From: Vibrio cortegadensis
GTDB lineage: Bacteria; Pseudomonadota; Gammaproteobacteria; Enterobacterales; Vibrionaceae
DNA: 64,000 nt
Reading direction: 5' to 3'
NCBI RefSeq assembly: GCF_024347395.1
Contig: NZ_AP025472.1
Span: forward strand, 2,418,001-2,482,000
Of the stretch, positions 34,547 to 44,105 are shown piece by piece; position 1 is the stretch's first letter, and each line of letters opens with the position of its first letter. The notes below the pieces were generated by a model. It worked only from the letters and a program-made list of their open reading frames with translations, did no database searches and had not been told where the DNA came from. Made by a program: the position numbers and the translations under genes.

Positions 34547-35020
34547 CTGTAATGTACTTCTTAATCTGATATCGTCAGCTGAACTAAACACTACGCCTAC
34601 CTTTTTAATTCTATTTATTGGTATATGCGTATTGACGCTCACGATATGTAAATGAATGATCTCGTGTATTACAGCTGAAAAAAGTTTTATTGTTAGTAAG
34701 TGAAATCGATAAATAGTGGTCTATTAAGCGGAAAACTAACGATTCTAAAACTCTCTACATGCTGCCGATAATCCCTATCAAACTTATTTTTTACTTCCAA
34801 GTAAAAAAGTCATGATAAGCGAATCTCATAACAAGGTAAAAACTCTGCATTAGAATTTACAGCGAACTCAAACTTTTGTCCAAAAATTAACGGAAATGTC
34901 CGAATAAACAGCGTGTTTAATTAACAAAAAGCTCGATGATCCCCCAAAACCGCGACCTAAAATACAAAAAAGCCAAAAGAGTGCATCTTTTGGCTTTTCA
35001 GATTGTAGCGGCTTATTGCT
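34547..35020. other. 474-bp gap between rlmN and rodZ
   Basis: It holds the rlmN terminator (34968-34998), an AT palindrome TTTTTTACTT-CC-AAGTAAAAAA (34787-34808) that could be part of the rodZ promoter region, and the non-coding upstream extension of rodZ. I see no pilF/pilW gene, which some gammaproteobacteria carry here, and no other ORF. Confidence 0.6.
34968..34998 (-). terminator. rlmN terminator
   Basis: AAAAGCCAAAAGA - GTGCA - TCTTTTGGCTTTT, a 13-bp perfect stem about 20 bp past the rlmN stop, with A/T-tracts on either side. Confidence 0.9.
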
Positions 35021-36139
35021 CTACACAGCTTTCACAGGAATCGTTTCACCCGCTTGTCTCTGCTTTGTGCGCTTAGTTCTATCGATCACATCACCCACTA
35101 GCTGACCACATGCAGCATCGATGTCGTCACCACGTGTTTTTCTTACCGTAACGGTATAGTCATATTGCATCAATGTTTTCATGAAACGGTCAATACGAGA
35201 GTTACTTGGCTTCTTGTATGGAGAGCCTGGGTAAGGGTTAAACGGAATTAAGTTGATTTTCGCAGGCGTATCTTTCAATAGTTCTGCCAATTCATGCGCG
35301 TGATCCATGTCGTCGTTGACGTGGTCAAGCAGTACATACTCAACCGTTACACGCCCGCGGTTTGCATTTGAAGAGGCAATATAACGGCGTACCGACGCAA
35401 GGAAAGCTTCAATATCCCAACGATCATTAATCGGCATGATTTCGCTACGCAATTTATCGTTTGGCGCATGCAAAGAAATAGCGAGAGCAACATCGATGTT
35501 ATCAGTCATTTGATCAAGACCAGAAACGACACCTGAAGTTGATACGGTTACACGACGCTTTGATAACGCGAAACCAAGATCGTCGAGCATGATTTCTAAC
35601 GATGGAATCAGGTTTTTCATGTTAAGAAGAGGCTCACCCATACCCATCATAACGACATTGGTAATTGGACGACGACCTGTCTCTTTTTCTAAACCGATTT
35701 CACGAGCGGCACGCCAGATTTGACCGACAATTTCCGATACTTTTAAGTTACGGTTAAAACCTTGCTGGCCGGTTGAGCAGAATTTACATTCAAGTGCACA
35801 ACCCACTTGAGAAGAAACACATAACGTCGCTCGATCGCCGTCTGGGATATAAACCGTTTCTACATCTTGATCACCAACGCGCATTGCCCATTTGATGGTG
35901 CCGTCTTCAGAATATTGAGCATCTGCAACAGTAGGTGCTTTGATTTCTGTACGATGCTTCAATTTTTCACGTAACTTTTTATTAATATTGTTCATTGCAT
36001 CGAAATCATCGACACCAAAGTGATACATCCACTTCATTAATTGATCGGCACGGAACGCTTTCTCGCCAAGCTCTTCAGCAAAAAATTTACGCAGACCTTT
36101 GCGATCAAAATCGAGTAGATTTACTTTTTCAGTGGACAT
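35021..36139 (-). CDS. rlmN: Dual-specificity 23S rRNA A2503 / tRNA A37 methyltransferase RlmN
   Basis: Radical-SAM enzyme that methylates C2 of A2503 in 23S rRNA and A37 in some tRNAs. 372 residues from ATG at 36139, preceded by GAGAGG; the upstream TTG is rejected. The cluster motif CALECKFCSTGQQGFNR (CxxxCxxC) lies near 115-125, with SAM-binding GMGEPLLN near 170 and a methyl-carrying Cys in AACGQLVGDV near the C-terminus. It lies between ndk and rodZ as in E. coli. Confidence 0.96.
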   Translation of the reverse strand: MSTEKVNLLDFDRKGLRKFFAEELGEKAFRADQLMKWMYHFGVDDFDAMNNINKKLREKLKHRTEIKAPTVADAQYSEDGTIKWAMRVGDQDVETVYIPDGDRATLCVSSQVGCALECKFCSTGQQGFNRNLKVSEIVGQIWRAAREIGLEKETGRRPITNVVMMGMGEPLLNMKNLIPSLEIMLDDLGFALSKRRVTVSTSGVVSGLDQMTDNIDVALAISLHAPNDKLRSEIMPINDRWDIEAFLASVRRYIASSNANRGRVTVEYVLLDHVNDDMDHAHELAELLKDTPAKINLIPFNPYPGSPYKKPSNSRIDRFMKTLMQYDYTVTVRKTRGDDIDAACGQLVGDVIDRTKRTKQRQAGETIPVKAV

Positions 36140-36291
36140 GTTGCCTCTCAATGATGGAACGATATTTAAGGGCGCGAATTGTACAGCCTTTATTCGGGGA
36201 CAACAAGAGTTGTAAATCCATGACTTTGTTAAGGCATTAATTTTATGTTGGTTATTTTTTAATCACACCCAATATTTAATAGCGGAGACAA

Positions 36292-36317
36292 AAAAAGGAA
36301 ACCGGAGCTTCCTTTTT
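36292..36317 (-). terminator. ndk terminator
   Basis: AAAAAGGAA - ACCGGAGC - TTCCTTTTT, with a longer A-run on the plus strand giving U-rich 3' end on the minus transcript, about 55 bp past ndk. Confidence 0.85.
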
Positions 36318-36372
36318 ATTAGTCATAAATCTGTCACTGGGTATATTAATGACTCATTACCCACTGAATACT

Positions 36373-36798
36373 CTAGCGAGGGCAAATTTCAGATTCAGGG
36401 AAAAAGAACTCGATTTCACGAGCAGCCGATACAGGGCTATCTGAACCATGAACTGAGTTGTAACGCATGCTGAGTGCGTAATCGGCACGAATCGTTCCGC
36501 ACGCTGCTTCTTCGGGGTTTGTTTTACCCATCAGCTCACGGTAACGAGCAATCGCATTTTCACCTTCAAGTACTTGAACCATGATAGGTCCAGAGGTCAT
36601 GAACTCTTTTAATGCTGGGAAGAACTCTTTGCCTTCATGTTCAGCATAAAAGCCACTCGCTTGCTCTTCTGTCAAATGCACCATTTTAGCGGCAATGATT
36701 CTTAGACCTGACTTTTCAATTCGGTGATAAATTTCACCAATTAAGTTACGTTCTACTGCATCGGGCTTAACGATAGAAAACGTTTTTTCTAGAGCCAT
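36373..36798 (-). CDS. ndk: Nucleoside diphosphate kinase
   Basis: Balances nucleoside triphosphate pools by phosphate transfer through a phospho-histidine. 141 residues, usual bacterial length. The N-terminus is EKTFSIVKPDAVERN and the active-site His lies in RYNSVHGSDSP near 117, followed by EIEFFF. It lies 60 bp after pepB in the same direction. Confidence 0.97.
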   Translation of the reverse strand: MALEKTFSIVKPDAVERNLIGEIYHRIEKSGLRIIAAKMVHLTEEQASGFYAEHEGKEFFPALKEFMTSGPIMVQVLEGENAIARYRELMGKTNPEEAACGTIRADYALSMRYNSVHGSDSPVSAAREIEFFFPESEICPR

Positions 36799-36858
36799 AA
36801 GGTATCCCTTCTACTTCCATTTGTTGTTATGGGGACTCGAACAGAGAGTCCCTGAATA

Positions 36859-38154
36859 TTATTTTGCTTGTTCGATAAGTATGTTCGCTAAGGTGCGAAC
36901 GCCCATACCAGTTGCGCCTGCCGCCCATTTATCATTCGCTGATTTACGGTAAGTGCCAGCACAATCAAAGTGCAACCAACCTTTTTTGTAATCATCCACA
37001 AAGTAAGACAAGAAGGCTGCGGCTGTACTTGCTCCTGGGCTGTAATCGCCACTGCTGATATTGGAAAGATCAGCAAAGTTGGATGGCAACATGCTACGGT
37101 GAAAATCGGCAAGAGGTAGAGGCCATAGCCCTTCTTTCTCTTGAGCTGCACTGGTTAGCGCTTGATGTGATAGTTCATCATCAAAGCTCAGTAGTGCATG
37201 GTAGTCATTACCCAACGCGTTTTTCGCGGCACCGGTGAGTGTTGCGCAGTCAATGATTAACTCAGGGTTTTGCGCACTGGCGTACAACAAACCATCCGCT
37301 AGCACTAAGCGACCTTCCGCATCAGTATTCATTACTTCAACGGTTTTGCCATTTTTATAAGTGATCACATCACCAAGTTTCAATGCTCGGCCTGAAATCA
37401 TATTCTCTGCGCAGCATAGGATAAGCTTCACACGCTTATTGAGGCCACGGCTAATCGCAAGGGCAAAACCACCCGTGATCGTGCCAGCACCGCCCATATC
37501 AGATTTCATTGCGGTCATGAATCCAGATGGTTTCAAGCTGTAACCGCCTGAATCAAAAGTGATACCTTTACCCACAAGACAAGCGAAAACAGGGGCATTT
37601 TCATCGCCTGTTGGGTTGTAATCTAATTGCAGCATAGCTGAGGTGCGTGAAGAGCCGCGACCAACGGCATAAATGCCTTCCCAGCCTTCTGTAAGAAGAT
37701 CTTTGTCTTTCACGATTTTAGCGGTAATTGTGCCTTCTGGAGCGACTGACTTGATAAACTCAGCGGCCATTGTGGCAAGTTGACGGGGAGCCACTTCTTC
37801 TGCGCTTTTATTGATGATATCACGAGTCCAATCGGTCGCTTTGATTCGAGCTTCGAGCTCCGCTTGTTCACCCTCGGCAAGTGAATCCCACTCAAGATAG
37901 TTTTTTTTCTTTGGTCCACGGTAGCCTTGATGGAAGGCCCAGACACTTTCTAAGCTCCAGCCCTCGCCTTGTAGTGCAATAGACTGAATGCCCTGTCCGT
38001 CTAACTTACGTGCAGCGCGTTGAACGGCGCCAAAATCATGCGACTCATTTAAGTGAATCGTTGCGCCATTTTCAGAAAATGACAAAATTGCGTTCTCTCC
38101 CCACTGAGGCTGGGCAGTTTCTTTACTTAAAAATACAGACATCTGTGTAGACAT
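36859..38154 (-). CDS. pepB: Peptidase B, M17 leucyl aminopeptidase family
   Basis: A 431-residue cytoplasmic aminopeptidase of the M17 family using two metal ions. The catalytic C-terminal half has GKGITFDSGGYSLKPS near 200, MKSDMGGAG near 218 and the family signature NTDAEGRLVLAD near 275. Length and position immediately after iscX match E. coli PepB rather than PepA. It helps degrade peptides including Cys-Gly. Confidence 0.93.
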   Translation of the reverse strand: MSTQMSVFLSKETAQPQWGENAILSFSENGATIHLNESHDFGAVQRAARKLDGQGIQSIALQGEGWSLESVWAFHQGYRGPKKKNYLEWDSLAEGEQAELEARIKATDWTRDIINKSAEEVAPRQLATMAAEFIKSVAPEGTITAKIVKDKDLLTEGWEGIYAVGRGSSRTSAMLQLDYNPTGDENAPVFACLVGKGITFDSGGYSLKPSGFMTAMKSDMGGAGTITGGFALAISRGLNKRVKLILCCAENMISGRALKLGDVITYKNGKTVEVMNTDAEGRLVLADGLLYASAQNPELIIDCATLTGAAKNALGNDYHALLSFDDELSHQALTSAAQEKEGLWPLPLADFHRSMLPSNFADLSNISSGDYSPGASTAAAFLSYFVDDYKKGWLHFDCAGTYRKSANDKWAAGATGMGVRTLANILIEQAK

Positions 38155-38261
38155 GGTTTCTCCTTGTCCGAGATAGCGTTTCTACGCCATGTGTGATTAC
38201 TTTGTGATATTGGCTAGATGTTAGCATTTTGTAGAGATAAAAGGTCGCTATGATAAAAAAA

Positions 38262-38277
38262 CGGACCATAAGGTCCG
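38262..38277 (-). terminator. isc operon terminator after iscX
   Basis: On the minus strand CGGACC - TTAT - GGTCCG followed by seven T residues, 57 bp past the iscX stop. Confidence 0.88.
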
Positions 38278-38333
38278 CTATTTTTAGTAAGAAATGTTAA
38301 CTGCGCTACGTTTTCAAAACACGAATCATTCAA

Positions 38334-38540
38334 TTAATCCGCTTCATCCATCCAACATAGAATTACCGCTTCTAATATTTTCTCATTAGAGTTATTGGGT
38401 TCATCCTCAAATCCGTCTAATTCCGTGATCCATCGATGTAAATCAGTGAAGCGAACGGTTTTAGGATCGGTGTCTGGATATAAGTCGCAAAGCTCAATCG
38501 CAATATCTCGCGAATCAGTCCATCTTAAGCTCATAATCAA
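38334..38540 (-). CDS. iscX: Iron-sulfur assembly regulator IscX
   Basis: A 68-residue acidic protein (LRWTDSRDIAIELCDLYPDTDP, then EDEPNNSNEKILEAVILCWMDEAD in pieces). IscX binds iron and IscS and modulates the rate of cluster assembly. Last gene of the isc operon, 33 bp after fdx. Confidence 0.94.
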   Translation of the reverse strand: MIMSLRWTDSRDIAIELCDLYPDTDPKTVRFTDLHRWITELDGFEDEPNNSNEKILEAVILCWMDEAD

Positions 38541-38573
38541 CTCCTTTAATTATCGTTAACGTTGAAGCGCGTC

Positions 38574-38912
38574 TTAATGATCTTCAGATGCGTGGTTCAA
38601 TGTGTATTTAGGGATCTCAACGACAAGGTCTTCATCGGTTACTACGGCTTGGCAACCTAAGCGAGATTCAGGCTCAAGTCCCCATGCTTTATCTAGCATG
38701 TCATCTTCCAGCTCTTCACTCTCTTCTAGCGAGTCAAACCCTTCACGGATGATCACGTGGCAAGTGGTACAAGCGCATGATTTTTCACATGCATGCTCAA
38801 TTCCGATACCATTTTTTAGTGCTACATCAAGAACAGTTTCGCCCTTTTGAGCTTCAAATACTGCGCCTTCAGGGCAAAGATCTTCATGAGGTAAAACAAT
38901 TATTTTAGGCAT
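38574..38912 (-). CDS. fdx: ISC-type [2Fe-2S] ferredoxin
   Basis: A 112-residue ferredoxin giving electrons to cluster assembly on IscU. The four cysteine ligands are in CEKSCACTTCHV (about 42-52) and CQAVV (about 87). Acidic residues surround them. It lies 49 bp after hscA in the isc operon. Confidence 0.96.
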   Translation of the reverse strand: MPKIIVLPHEDLCPEGAVFEAQKGETVLDVALKNGIGIEHACEKSCACTTCHVIIREGFDSLEESEELEDDMLDKAWGLEPESRLGCQAVVTDEDLVVEIPKYTLNHASEDH

Positions 38913-38961
38913 TCTTAATCTCGGTCTTCATATAACTAATTAATATTGGTCAAATTAACGA

Positions 38962-40830
38962 TTAAATATCGTTGACTGACTGCCCTGATAAAGCAGCTCG
39001 AATCGATTTGTCCATACGACGAGAAGCAAAGTCTTGGCTTGCTTTATCTGTCTCTTTTATTCCTAATTCAATCGCTTCGGCACTGTGGCCATTTCGCAAT
39101 TCAATCAATGATTCGATGGAGGCTAGCAAAGCTTGCTTTTCTGTCTCTGAGAGCAGTTCATCGCCATCCGCATTCATCGCAACAATCAAGCCTTCTATGA
39201 CTCGATCCGCTTCCACTTTTTGCTCTGCCAGAGTACGTGCATCCATATCTTCTTGAGCGTATGTCATCGAATCTTTCAGCATGCTTGCGACTTCATTCTC
39301 ACTTAAACCATAGGAAGGCTTAACTTGTATCTCCGCTTGAACGCCAGTGCTTTTCTCCATAGCAGTAACAGACAGTAGGCCATCAGCGTCTACTTGATAT
39401 GTCACGCGGATATGCGCTGCACCTGCAGCCATTGGTGGAATACCTTTAAGCGCAAAACGAGCCAGTGAGCGACAATCGTCTACCATTTCTCGTTCACCTT
39501 GGACAGTATGCACGGTCATTGCCGTTTGCCCATCTTTAAAGGTGGTAAATTCTTGAGCTTTAGCGACTGGGATAGTGGTATTACGTGGAATAATTTTTTC
39601 AACCAAGCCACCCATGGTTTCAATACCGAGTGACAGTGGGATAACGTCTAGCAGTAACATTTCAGAATCAGGTTTGTTGCCTACTAAAATATCCGCTTGA
39701 ATCGCTGCGCCTATCGCGACAACTTCATCAGGGTTAATGCTGGTTAGAGGTGTTTTACCAAAGAAGTCACCCACCATGTCACGCACTAGTGGCGTTCTTG
39801 TTGAACCGCCCACCATCACGACGTTCTGTACATCATCAGCATCTACATCTGAATCTTTCAGCGCACGTCGGCAAGACAATAAGGTTTTTTTAACAAGTGG
39901 TCGTAAAATATCATTCAGTTCGTCACGGCTTAATGTGCCATTCCAGCCGAGTACACTTACTTGGGCAATATCACTATCTGAAAGGGCAATTTTAGCGTCC
40001 GTCGCAGCATCCAATAACTGGCGTTGCTGCTCTGCAGTGATTGGAGCATCAAGATTGATTTGGCTTTGGAAATGTTCAGCGATCAAGTGGTCAAAATCAT
40101 CTCCACCTAGTGCTGAGTCACCGCCTGTTGCCAACACTTCAAAGATACCTTTCGACAGGCGAAGAATGGAGATATCAAAAGTACCACCACCGAGATCGTA
40201 AACAGCAATAACGCCTTCTTGACCTGAATCGAGACCGTATGCAATGGCTGCTGCTGTTGGTTCGTTTAGTAGGCGTAGAACATGTAAGCCAGCAAGGTTT
40301 GCCGCATCTTTTGTTCCCGCACGTTGGGCATCATCAAAATAAGCAGGGACAGTAATAACCACACCAGACAGTTCACCACCGAGCGTTTGCTCTGCGCGAT
40401 GAGTTAGTGCTTTTAAAATATCCGCCGATACTTGAATCGGGTTTTTAGCCCCTTGCGCGGTTTCTAAAACTGGAAGTCCGTTATCACTTGCAACAAATTG
40501 GTAAGGCAGTGAAGGATAGCGAGATTGAATATCGGCTAATGAACGACCAATCAGACGTTTTACTGAAATGATCGTATTTTTTGGATCTGTCTGCGCCAAT
40601 GCACGTGCGTCATGACCGACTGAGTGCGTCACGGCATCGCTTTGTGCTGCCGGGTAATGAACAACCGATGGCAAAATACTGCGCTGTTGCTCATCCAATA
40701 GGGTCGTCGCGTTTCCACTACGAACACTTGCCACTAATGAGTTAGTCGTACCGAGGTCGATACCGACGGCAAGTTTATGTTCATGAGGTGCAGAGCTTTG
40801 GCCGGGTTCTGCAATTTGGAGTAGTGCCAT
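38962..40830 (-). CDS. hscA: Fe-S cluster chaperone HscA (Hsp70 family)
   Basis: A specialised Hsp70 that releases clusters from IscU using ATP, with HscB as co-chaperone. 622 residues (E. coli 616). Nucleotide-binding motifs are VGIDLGTTNSLVA near 24, AVYDLGGGTFDISIL near 205 and VGGSTRTPLV near 340. The substrate-binding domain recognises the LPPVK motif present in the IscU of this window. It starts 22 bp after hscB. Confidence 0.97.
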   Translation of the reverse strand: MALLQIAEPGQSSAPHEHKLAVGIDLGTTNSLVASVRSGNATTLLDEQQRSILPSVVHYPAAQSDAVTHSVGHDARALAQTDPKNTIISVKRLIGRSLADIQSRYPSLPYQFVASDNGLPVLETAQGAKNPIQVSADILKALTHRAEQTLGGELSGVVITVPAYFDDAQRAGTKDAANLAGLHVLRLLNEPTAAAIAYGLDSGQEGVIAVYDLGGGTFDISILRLSKGIFEVLATGGDSALGGDDFDHLIAEHFQSQINLDAPITAEQQRQLLDAATDAKIALSDSDIAQVSVLGWNGTLSRDELNDILRPLVKKTLLSCRRALKDSDVDADDVQNVVMVGGSTRTPLVRDMVGDFFGKTPLTSINPDEVVAIGAAIQADILVGNKPDSEMLLLDVIPLSLGIETMGGLVEKIIPRNTTIPVAKAQEFTTFKDGQTAMTVHTVQGEREMVDDCRSLARFALKGIPPMAAGAAHIRVTYQVDADGLLSVTAMEKSTGVQAEIQVKPSYGLSENEVASMLKDSMTYAQEDMDARTLAEQKVEADRVIEGLIVAMNADGDELLSETEKQALLASIESLIELRNGHSAEAIELGIKETDKASQDFASRRMDKSIRAALSGQSVNDI

Positions 40831-40852
40831 GGGTTGGTCCTTATTATCTAAA

Positions 40853-41368
40853 CTAGCCGAGTAAACGATCTTCGACGAGTTCTATTTCATGCTTTAATTT
40901 CGCAACAAACTTTAGCTTTCTTACTCTATCCGCAGCTTGAATCCATAGGTTTTGATCTAATTCTTCTTCTATGGCTTTTAAATGCTGCTTATACATTTTG
41001 CTTACTTTGCTATCAAAGTCATAAACAGCATCTTCAACATCAGCACTTGCAGCGATATCTTCTAGCTCTTCACGTAGTTCCATCTGTTCCATTAGAAACT
41101 CAGGATCTTGCATCGTCTGCTGCTCTGCTCGAATATCAATACTTTGCAATAAAAGCATGTACTCTGCACGAGAAATGGGATTTTTTAATATTTGATATGC
41201 ATCGTTAATTTGCGCCGCTTTTTGAACTGAAAGCAGGCGATCACGCTCAGATGCCGTTGCAAAGTTATCTGGGTGAAAACGACGTTGCAGCTCTCTAAAC
41301 TGCGAAGAAAGAAGGCTACCATCCAGTGAAAACTGAATTGGTAGCCCAAATAATTCAAAATGATTCAT
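40853..41368 (-). CDS. hscB: Fe-S co-chaperone HscB (J-domain)
   Basis: A 171-residue J-protein stimulating HscA and delivering IscU. The J-domain has the HPD motif (RFHPDNFATA, about residue 32-34) and a C-terminal three-helix bundle binds IscU. It follows iscA by 62 bp. Confidence 0.96.
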   Translation of the reverse strand: MNHFELFGLPIQFSLDGSLLSSQFRELQRRFHPDNFATASERDRLLSVQKAAQINDAYQILKNPISRAEYMLLLQSIDIRAEQQTMQDPEFLMEQMELREELEDIAASADVEDAVYDFDSKVSKMYKQHLKAIEEELDQNLWIQAADRVRKLKFVAKLKHEIELVEDRLLG

Positions 41369-41430
41369 GTAAAAATCAGGTCCTAAGTTCTAGGCCCTAG
41401 CTAAGAGCCTAGCTAATATGGAATGGCTAT

Positions 41431-41754
41431 TTATACGTTAAAGCTTTCACCACAACCACACTCGCTTTTCGCGTTCGGGTTGTTGAATTCAAAGCCTTCG
41501 TTAAGCCCTTCTTTCACATAATCAAGCTCAGTGCCATCTAGGTAAACCAAGCTTTTCGGGTCGATAATAACGGTGACACCTGAATGTTCAAACGTTTTGT
41601 CTTCTTCATTCAAGTCATCCACAAATTCTAAAACATAAGCCATGCCGGAACAGCCCGTCGTTTTTACACCTAGTCTCAAACCGATGCCTTTGCCTCGATT
41701 ATCTAGAAATGCTCTAACTCGGCTTGCTGCTGCTTCTGTCATTGTGATGGCCAT
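41431..41754 (-). CDS. iscA: A-type Fe-S carrier IscA
   Basis: A 107-residue carrier that binds iron or clusters through three cysteines: GCSGMAY (about 35) and CGCGESF (about 99 and 101). It moves clusters from IscU to apoproteins. The gene is between iscU and hscB in the standard order. Confidence 0.96.
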   Translation of the reverse strand: MAITMTEAAASRVRAFLDNRGKGIGLRLGVKTTGCSGMAYVLEFVDDLNEEDKTFEHSGVTVIIDPKSLVYLDGTELDYVKEGLNEGFEFNNPNAKSECGCGESFNV

Positions 41755-41828
41755 ACTACAACCTTGTTCTATTTTTTGTGGAATTCATTTAGGAGGCTTT
41801 CACCTCCCATTGTTATTAATCGAGGTTA

Positions 41829-42209
41829 TTAATCGTGTTTCTTTTTGTAATCAGCAACAGCCGCTTTAATTGCATCTTCGGCAAGAATTGAACAGTGTAC
41901 TTTCACTGGAGGCAATTCTAGCTCTTCTGCAATTTCTGCATTTTTGATTGCTGCCGCTTCGTCAATGCTTTTACCTTTAACCCACTCAGTAACCAGTGAG
42001 CTAGAAGCAATCGCAGAACCGCAACCGTACGTTTTAAACTTCGCATCTTCGATAATACCTTCTGGTGTTACCTTGATTTGTAGTTTCATTACATCGCCAC
42101 ATGCTGGAGCACCGACCATGCCGCTACCTACACTTGGGTCTTCTTTATCAAAAGCACCAACGTTGCGTGGATTTTCGTAGTGATCAATTACTTTTTCGCT
42201 ATAAGCCAT
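41829..42209 (-). CDS. iscU: Fe-S scaffold IscU
   Basis: A 126-residue scaffold on which clusters are built. The ligand cysteines are in GAPACGD (about 37), YGCGSAIASS (about 63) and KVHCSIL (about 106), with Asp39 following the first. ELPPVKVHC contains the LPPVK motif recognised by HscA. It starts 33 bp after iscS. Confidence 0.97.
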   Translation of the reverse strand: MAYSEKVIDHYENPRNVGAFDKEDPSVGSGMVGAPACGDVMKLQIKVTPEGIIEDAKFKTYGCGSAIASSSLVTEWVKGKSIDEAAAIKNAEIAEELELPPVKVHCSILAEDAIKAAVADYKKKHD

Positions 42210-42242
42210 GATAGTTTCCTCTCTTCCTCTACTGACTAGGGA

Positions 42243-43457
42243 TTAGTGATGCGCCCACTCAACAGTGTCCAGATCAATCCCTTCTTTATACATATCCCAT
42301 AGAGGAGACATGTCGCGTAATTTGTTTACGGCTACACGAATTTGTTCAATTGCGTAGTCCACTTCTTCTTCCGTAGTAAAACGGCCGAATGAAAATCTTA
42401 CTGAGCTATGTGCTAATTCATCATTTAGACCAAGTGCACGTAGAACATATGACGGTTCCAAACTTGCTGATGTACAAGCTGAACCTGAAGACACTGCAAG
42501 ATCTTTAAGAGACATAAGCAGCGACTCACCTTCTACGAAGGCAAAGCTAACGTTAAGGTTGTGCGGAACACGTTGGTCCAAATCACCGTTAACGGTTACG
42601 GCTTCAAGATCTTTCACGCCGTTGAGTAAACGCTCACGTAACGCTTTAGCATGATCAAAATCGAACTGCATATCTTGTTTAGCAATGGCAAAAGCCTCAC
42701 CCATGCCCACAATTTGGTGCGTCGCTAAAGTACCTGAACGGAAACCACGCTCATGACCACCACCATGCATTTGCGCTTCTAGGCGAATACGTGGTTTACG
42801 GCTAACATAAAGCGCACCAATGCCTTTAGGTCCATACACTTTATGAGCTGATAGTGAAATCAGATCCACTTTCATCTCTTGTACGTCTAGTGGAATTTTA
42901 CCCGCTGATTGTGCGGCATCGACGTGGAAAATGATTTTGCGTTCACGACACATTTCACCAATTGATGAGATATCTTGAATCACACCAATTTCGTTATTCA
43001 CGTGCATGATAGAGACAAGAACGGTGTCTTCACGCATTGCTTCTTGAAGCTTATTCAGATCGATGATGCCATTCGCTTCTGGTGCAAGGTAAGTAACTTC
43101 ATAACCTTCACGCTCAAGTTGGCGACATGGATCTAATACGGCTTTGTGTTCTGTTTTGCAGGTAATGACATGCTTACCTTTCTTACCATAAAAGTGCGCG
43201 GCACCTTTTATCGCAAGGTTATCTGATTCTGTTGCACCAGATGTAAATACGATTTCACGTGGGTCTGCATTCAATAAACCTGCGATCTGCTCACGAGCGT
43301 TATCAACTGCTTCTTCAGCCTGCCAGCCATAGCGATGCGAACGAGATGCCGGATTACCAAAGTTTCCGTCCATCGTCATGCATTGAACCATCTTTTCAGC
43401 CACTCGAGGATCTACTGGACATGTTGCTGAATAGTCAAAATAAATAGGCAGTTTCAT
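42243..43457 (-). CDS. iscS: Cysteine desulfurase IscS
   Basis: A 404-residue PLP enzyme that takes sulfur from cysteine for Fe-S clusters and thiolated tRNAs. The PLP lysine is in SLSAHKVYGPKG near 206, and the persulfide Cys in SSGSACTSASLEPS near 328. The C-terminus DTVEWAHH matches E. coli IscS. It follows iscR by 27 bp. Confidence 0.97.
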   Translation of the reverse strand: MKLPIYFDYSATCPVDPRVAEKMVQCMTMDGNFGNPASRSHRYGWQAEEAVDNAREQIAGLLNADPREIVFTSGATESDNLAIKGAAHFYGKKGKHVITCKTEHKAVLDPCRQLEREGYEVTYLAPEANGIIDLNKLQEAMREDTVLVSIMHVNNEIGVIQDISSIGEMCRERKIIFHVDAAQSAGKIPLDVQEMKVDLISLSAHKVYGPKGIGALYVSRKPRIRLEAQMHGGGHERGFRSGTLATHQIVGMGEAFAIAKQDMQFDFDHAKALRERLLNGVKDLEAVTVNGDLDQRVPHNLNVSFAFVEGESLLMSLKDLAVSSGSACTSASLEPSYVLRALGLNDELAHSSVRFSFGRFTTEEEVDYAIEQIRVAVNKLRDMSPLWDMYKEGIDLDTVEWAHH

Positions 43458-43484
43458 TCTCTACTCCAATGTAAACATGGTCGC

Positions 43485-43991
43485 TTATGAGCGAACATTG
43501 ACACCGATGGGAGCGGTGCTTGTATTTTTTTGTGCAAACCCATGATTTACCGCAAGATCAATGTCTTGTCGGCCTGAAATTTCTAACACTTCATTATCTT
43601 CCATCAACTCTCCAAGAGTGATGTTATTTAAGAAGTCGCTAATGCGTGAACTTAAATCGCGCCAAAGTGTATGAGTAAGACAGCGAGTGCCACCCTGGCA
43701 ACCCTCTCGCCCATGGCACTTAGTTGCATCTACTGATTCATCGACGGCGGCAATCACGGTTCCAATCGCGATATCATTGGCATCTGCGCCTAAACGATAT
43801 CCACCACCAGGGCCACGTACACTTGCCACTAAACCCGCTTTACGTAACTTGGAAAATAACTGCTCTAAATATGAGAGTGAAATACCTTGTCGCTCTGAAA
43901 TATCAGCCAGAGGCACGGGGTTATTTGTCGAATGCAATGCAACATCCAGCATGGCTGTCACCGCATATCTTCCTTTAGATGTAAGTTTCAT
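43485..43991 (-). CDS. iscR: Fe-S sensing regulator IscR
   Basis: Rrf2-family regulator that, with a [2Fe-2S] cluster, represses the isc operon when clusters suffice. 168 residues from ATG at 43991, giving the family start MKLTSKGRYAVTAMLDVALH; a longer frame starting 15 codons upstream is rejected. The cluster cysteines are in KCHGREGCQGGTRC (about 92, 98, 104). Two matching binding sites lie just upstream at 44035-44084, so autorepression is well supported. Confidence 0.96.
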   Translation of the reverse strand: MKLTSKGRYAVTAMLDVALHSTNNPVPLADISERQGISLSYLEQLFSKLRKAGLVASVRGPGGGYRLGADANDIAIGTVIAAVDESVDATKCHGREGCQGGTRCLTHTLWRDLSSRISDFLNNITLGELMEDNEVLEISGRQDIDLAVNHGFAQKNTSTAPIGVNVRS

Positions 43992-44034
43992 ACCATCACC
44001 GTATCCACATTGATTATGTGGATACGATTTTTCC

Positions 44035-44084
44035 ATACCCGACTATTTTAGTCAAGTATTTATTTGACTGTTTTAGTCAAGTAT
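44035..44084. promoter_or_regulatory. Two tandem type 1 IscR-binding sites
   Basis: Two 25-bp sites directly adjacent: 44035-44059 fits every position of the E. coli type 1 pattern (ATA-SYY-GACT-RWWWY-AGTC-RRS-TAT), and 44060-44084 fits it from GACT through TAT with a weaker left flank. They sit 44-93 bp upstream of the iscR ATG, between it and the trmJ 3' end, and should hold the holo-IscR repression site of the operon. Confidence 0.9.
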
Positions 44085-44105
44085 TTAACCCTAATATAAA
44101 AGCGG

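Noticed and set aside
34547..35020. Missing pilF/pilW between rlmN and rodZ as a deletion
   Set aside because: Absence here is normal in E. coli and, as far as I recall, the gene is elsewhere in Vibrio, so I do not treat it as a loss.
39737..40201. Long plus-strand frame opposite hscA
   Set aside because: It is a shadow of a well-conserved gene, serine-rich and without a domain; similar shadows lie opposite secD, secF and guaA.
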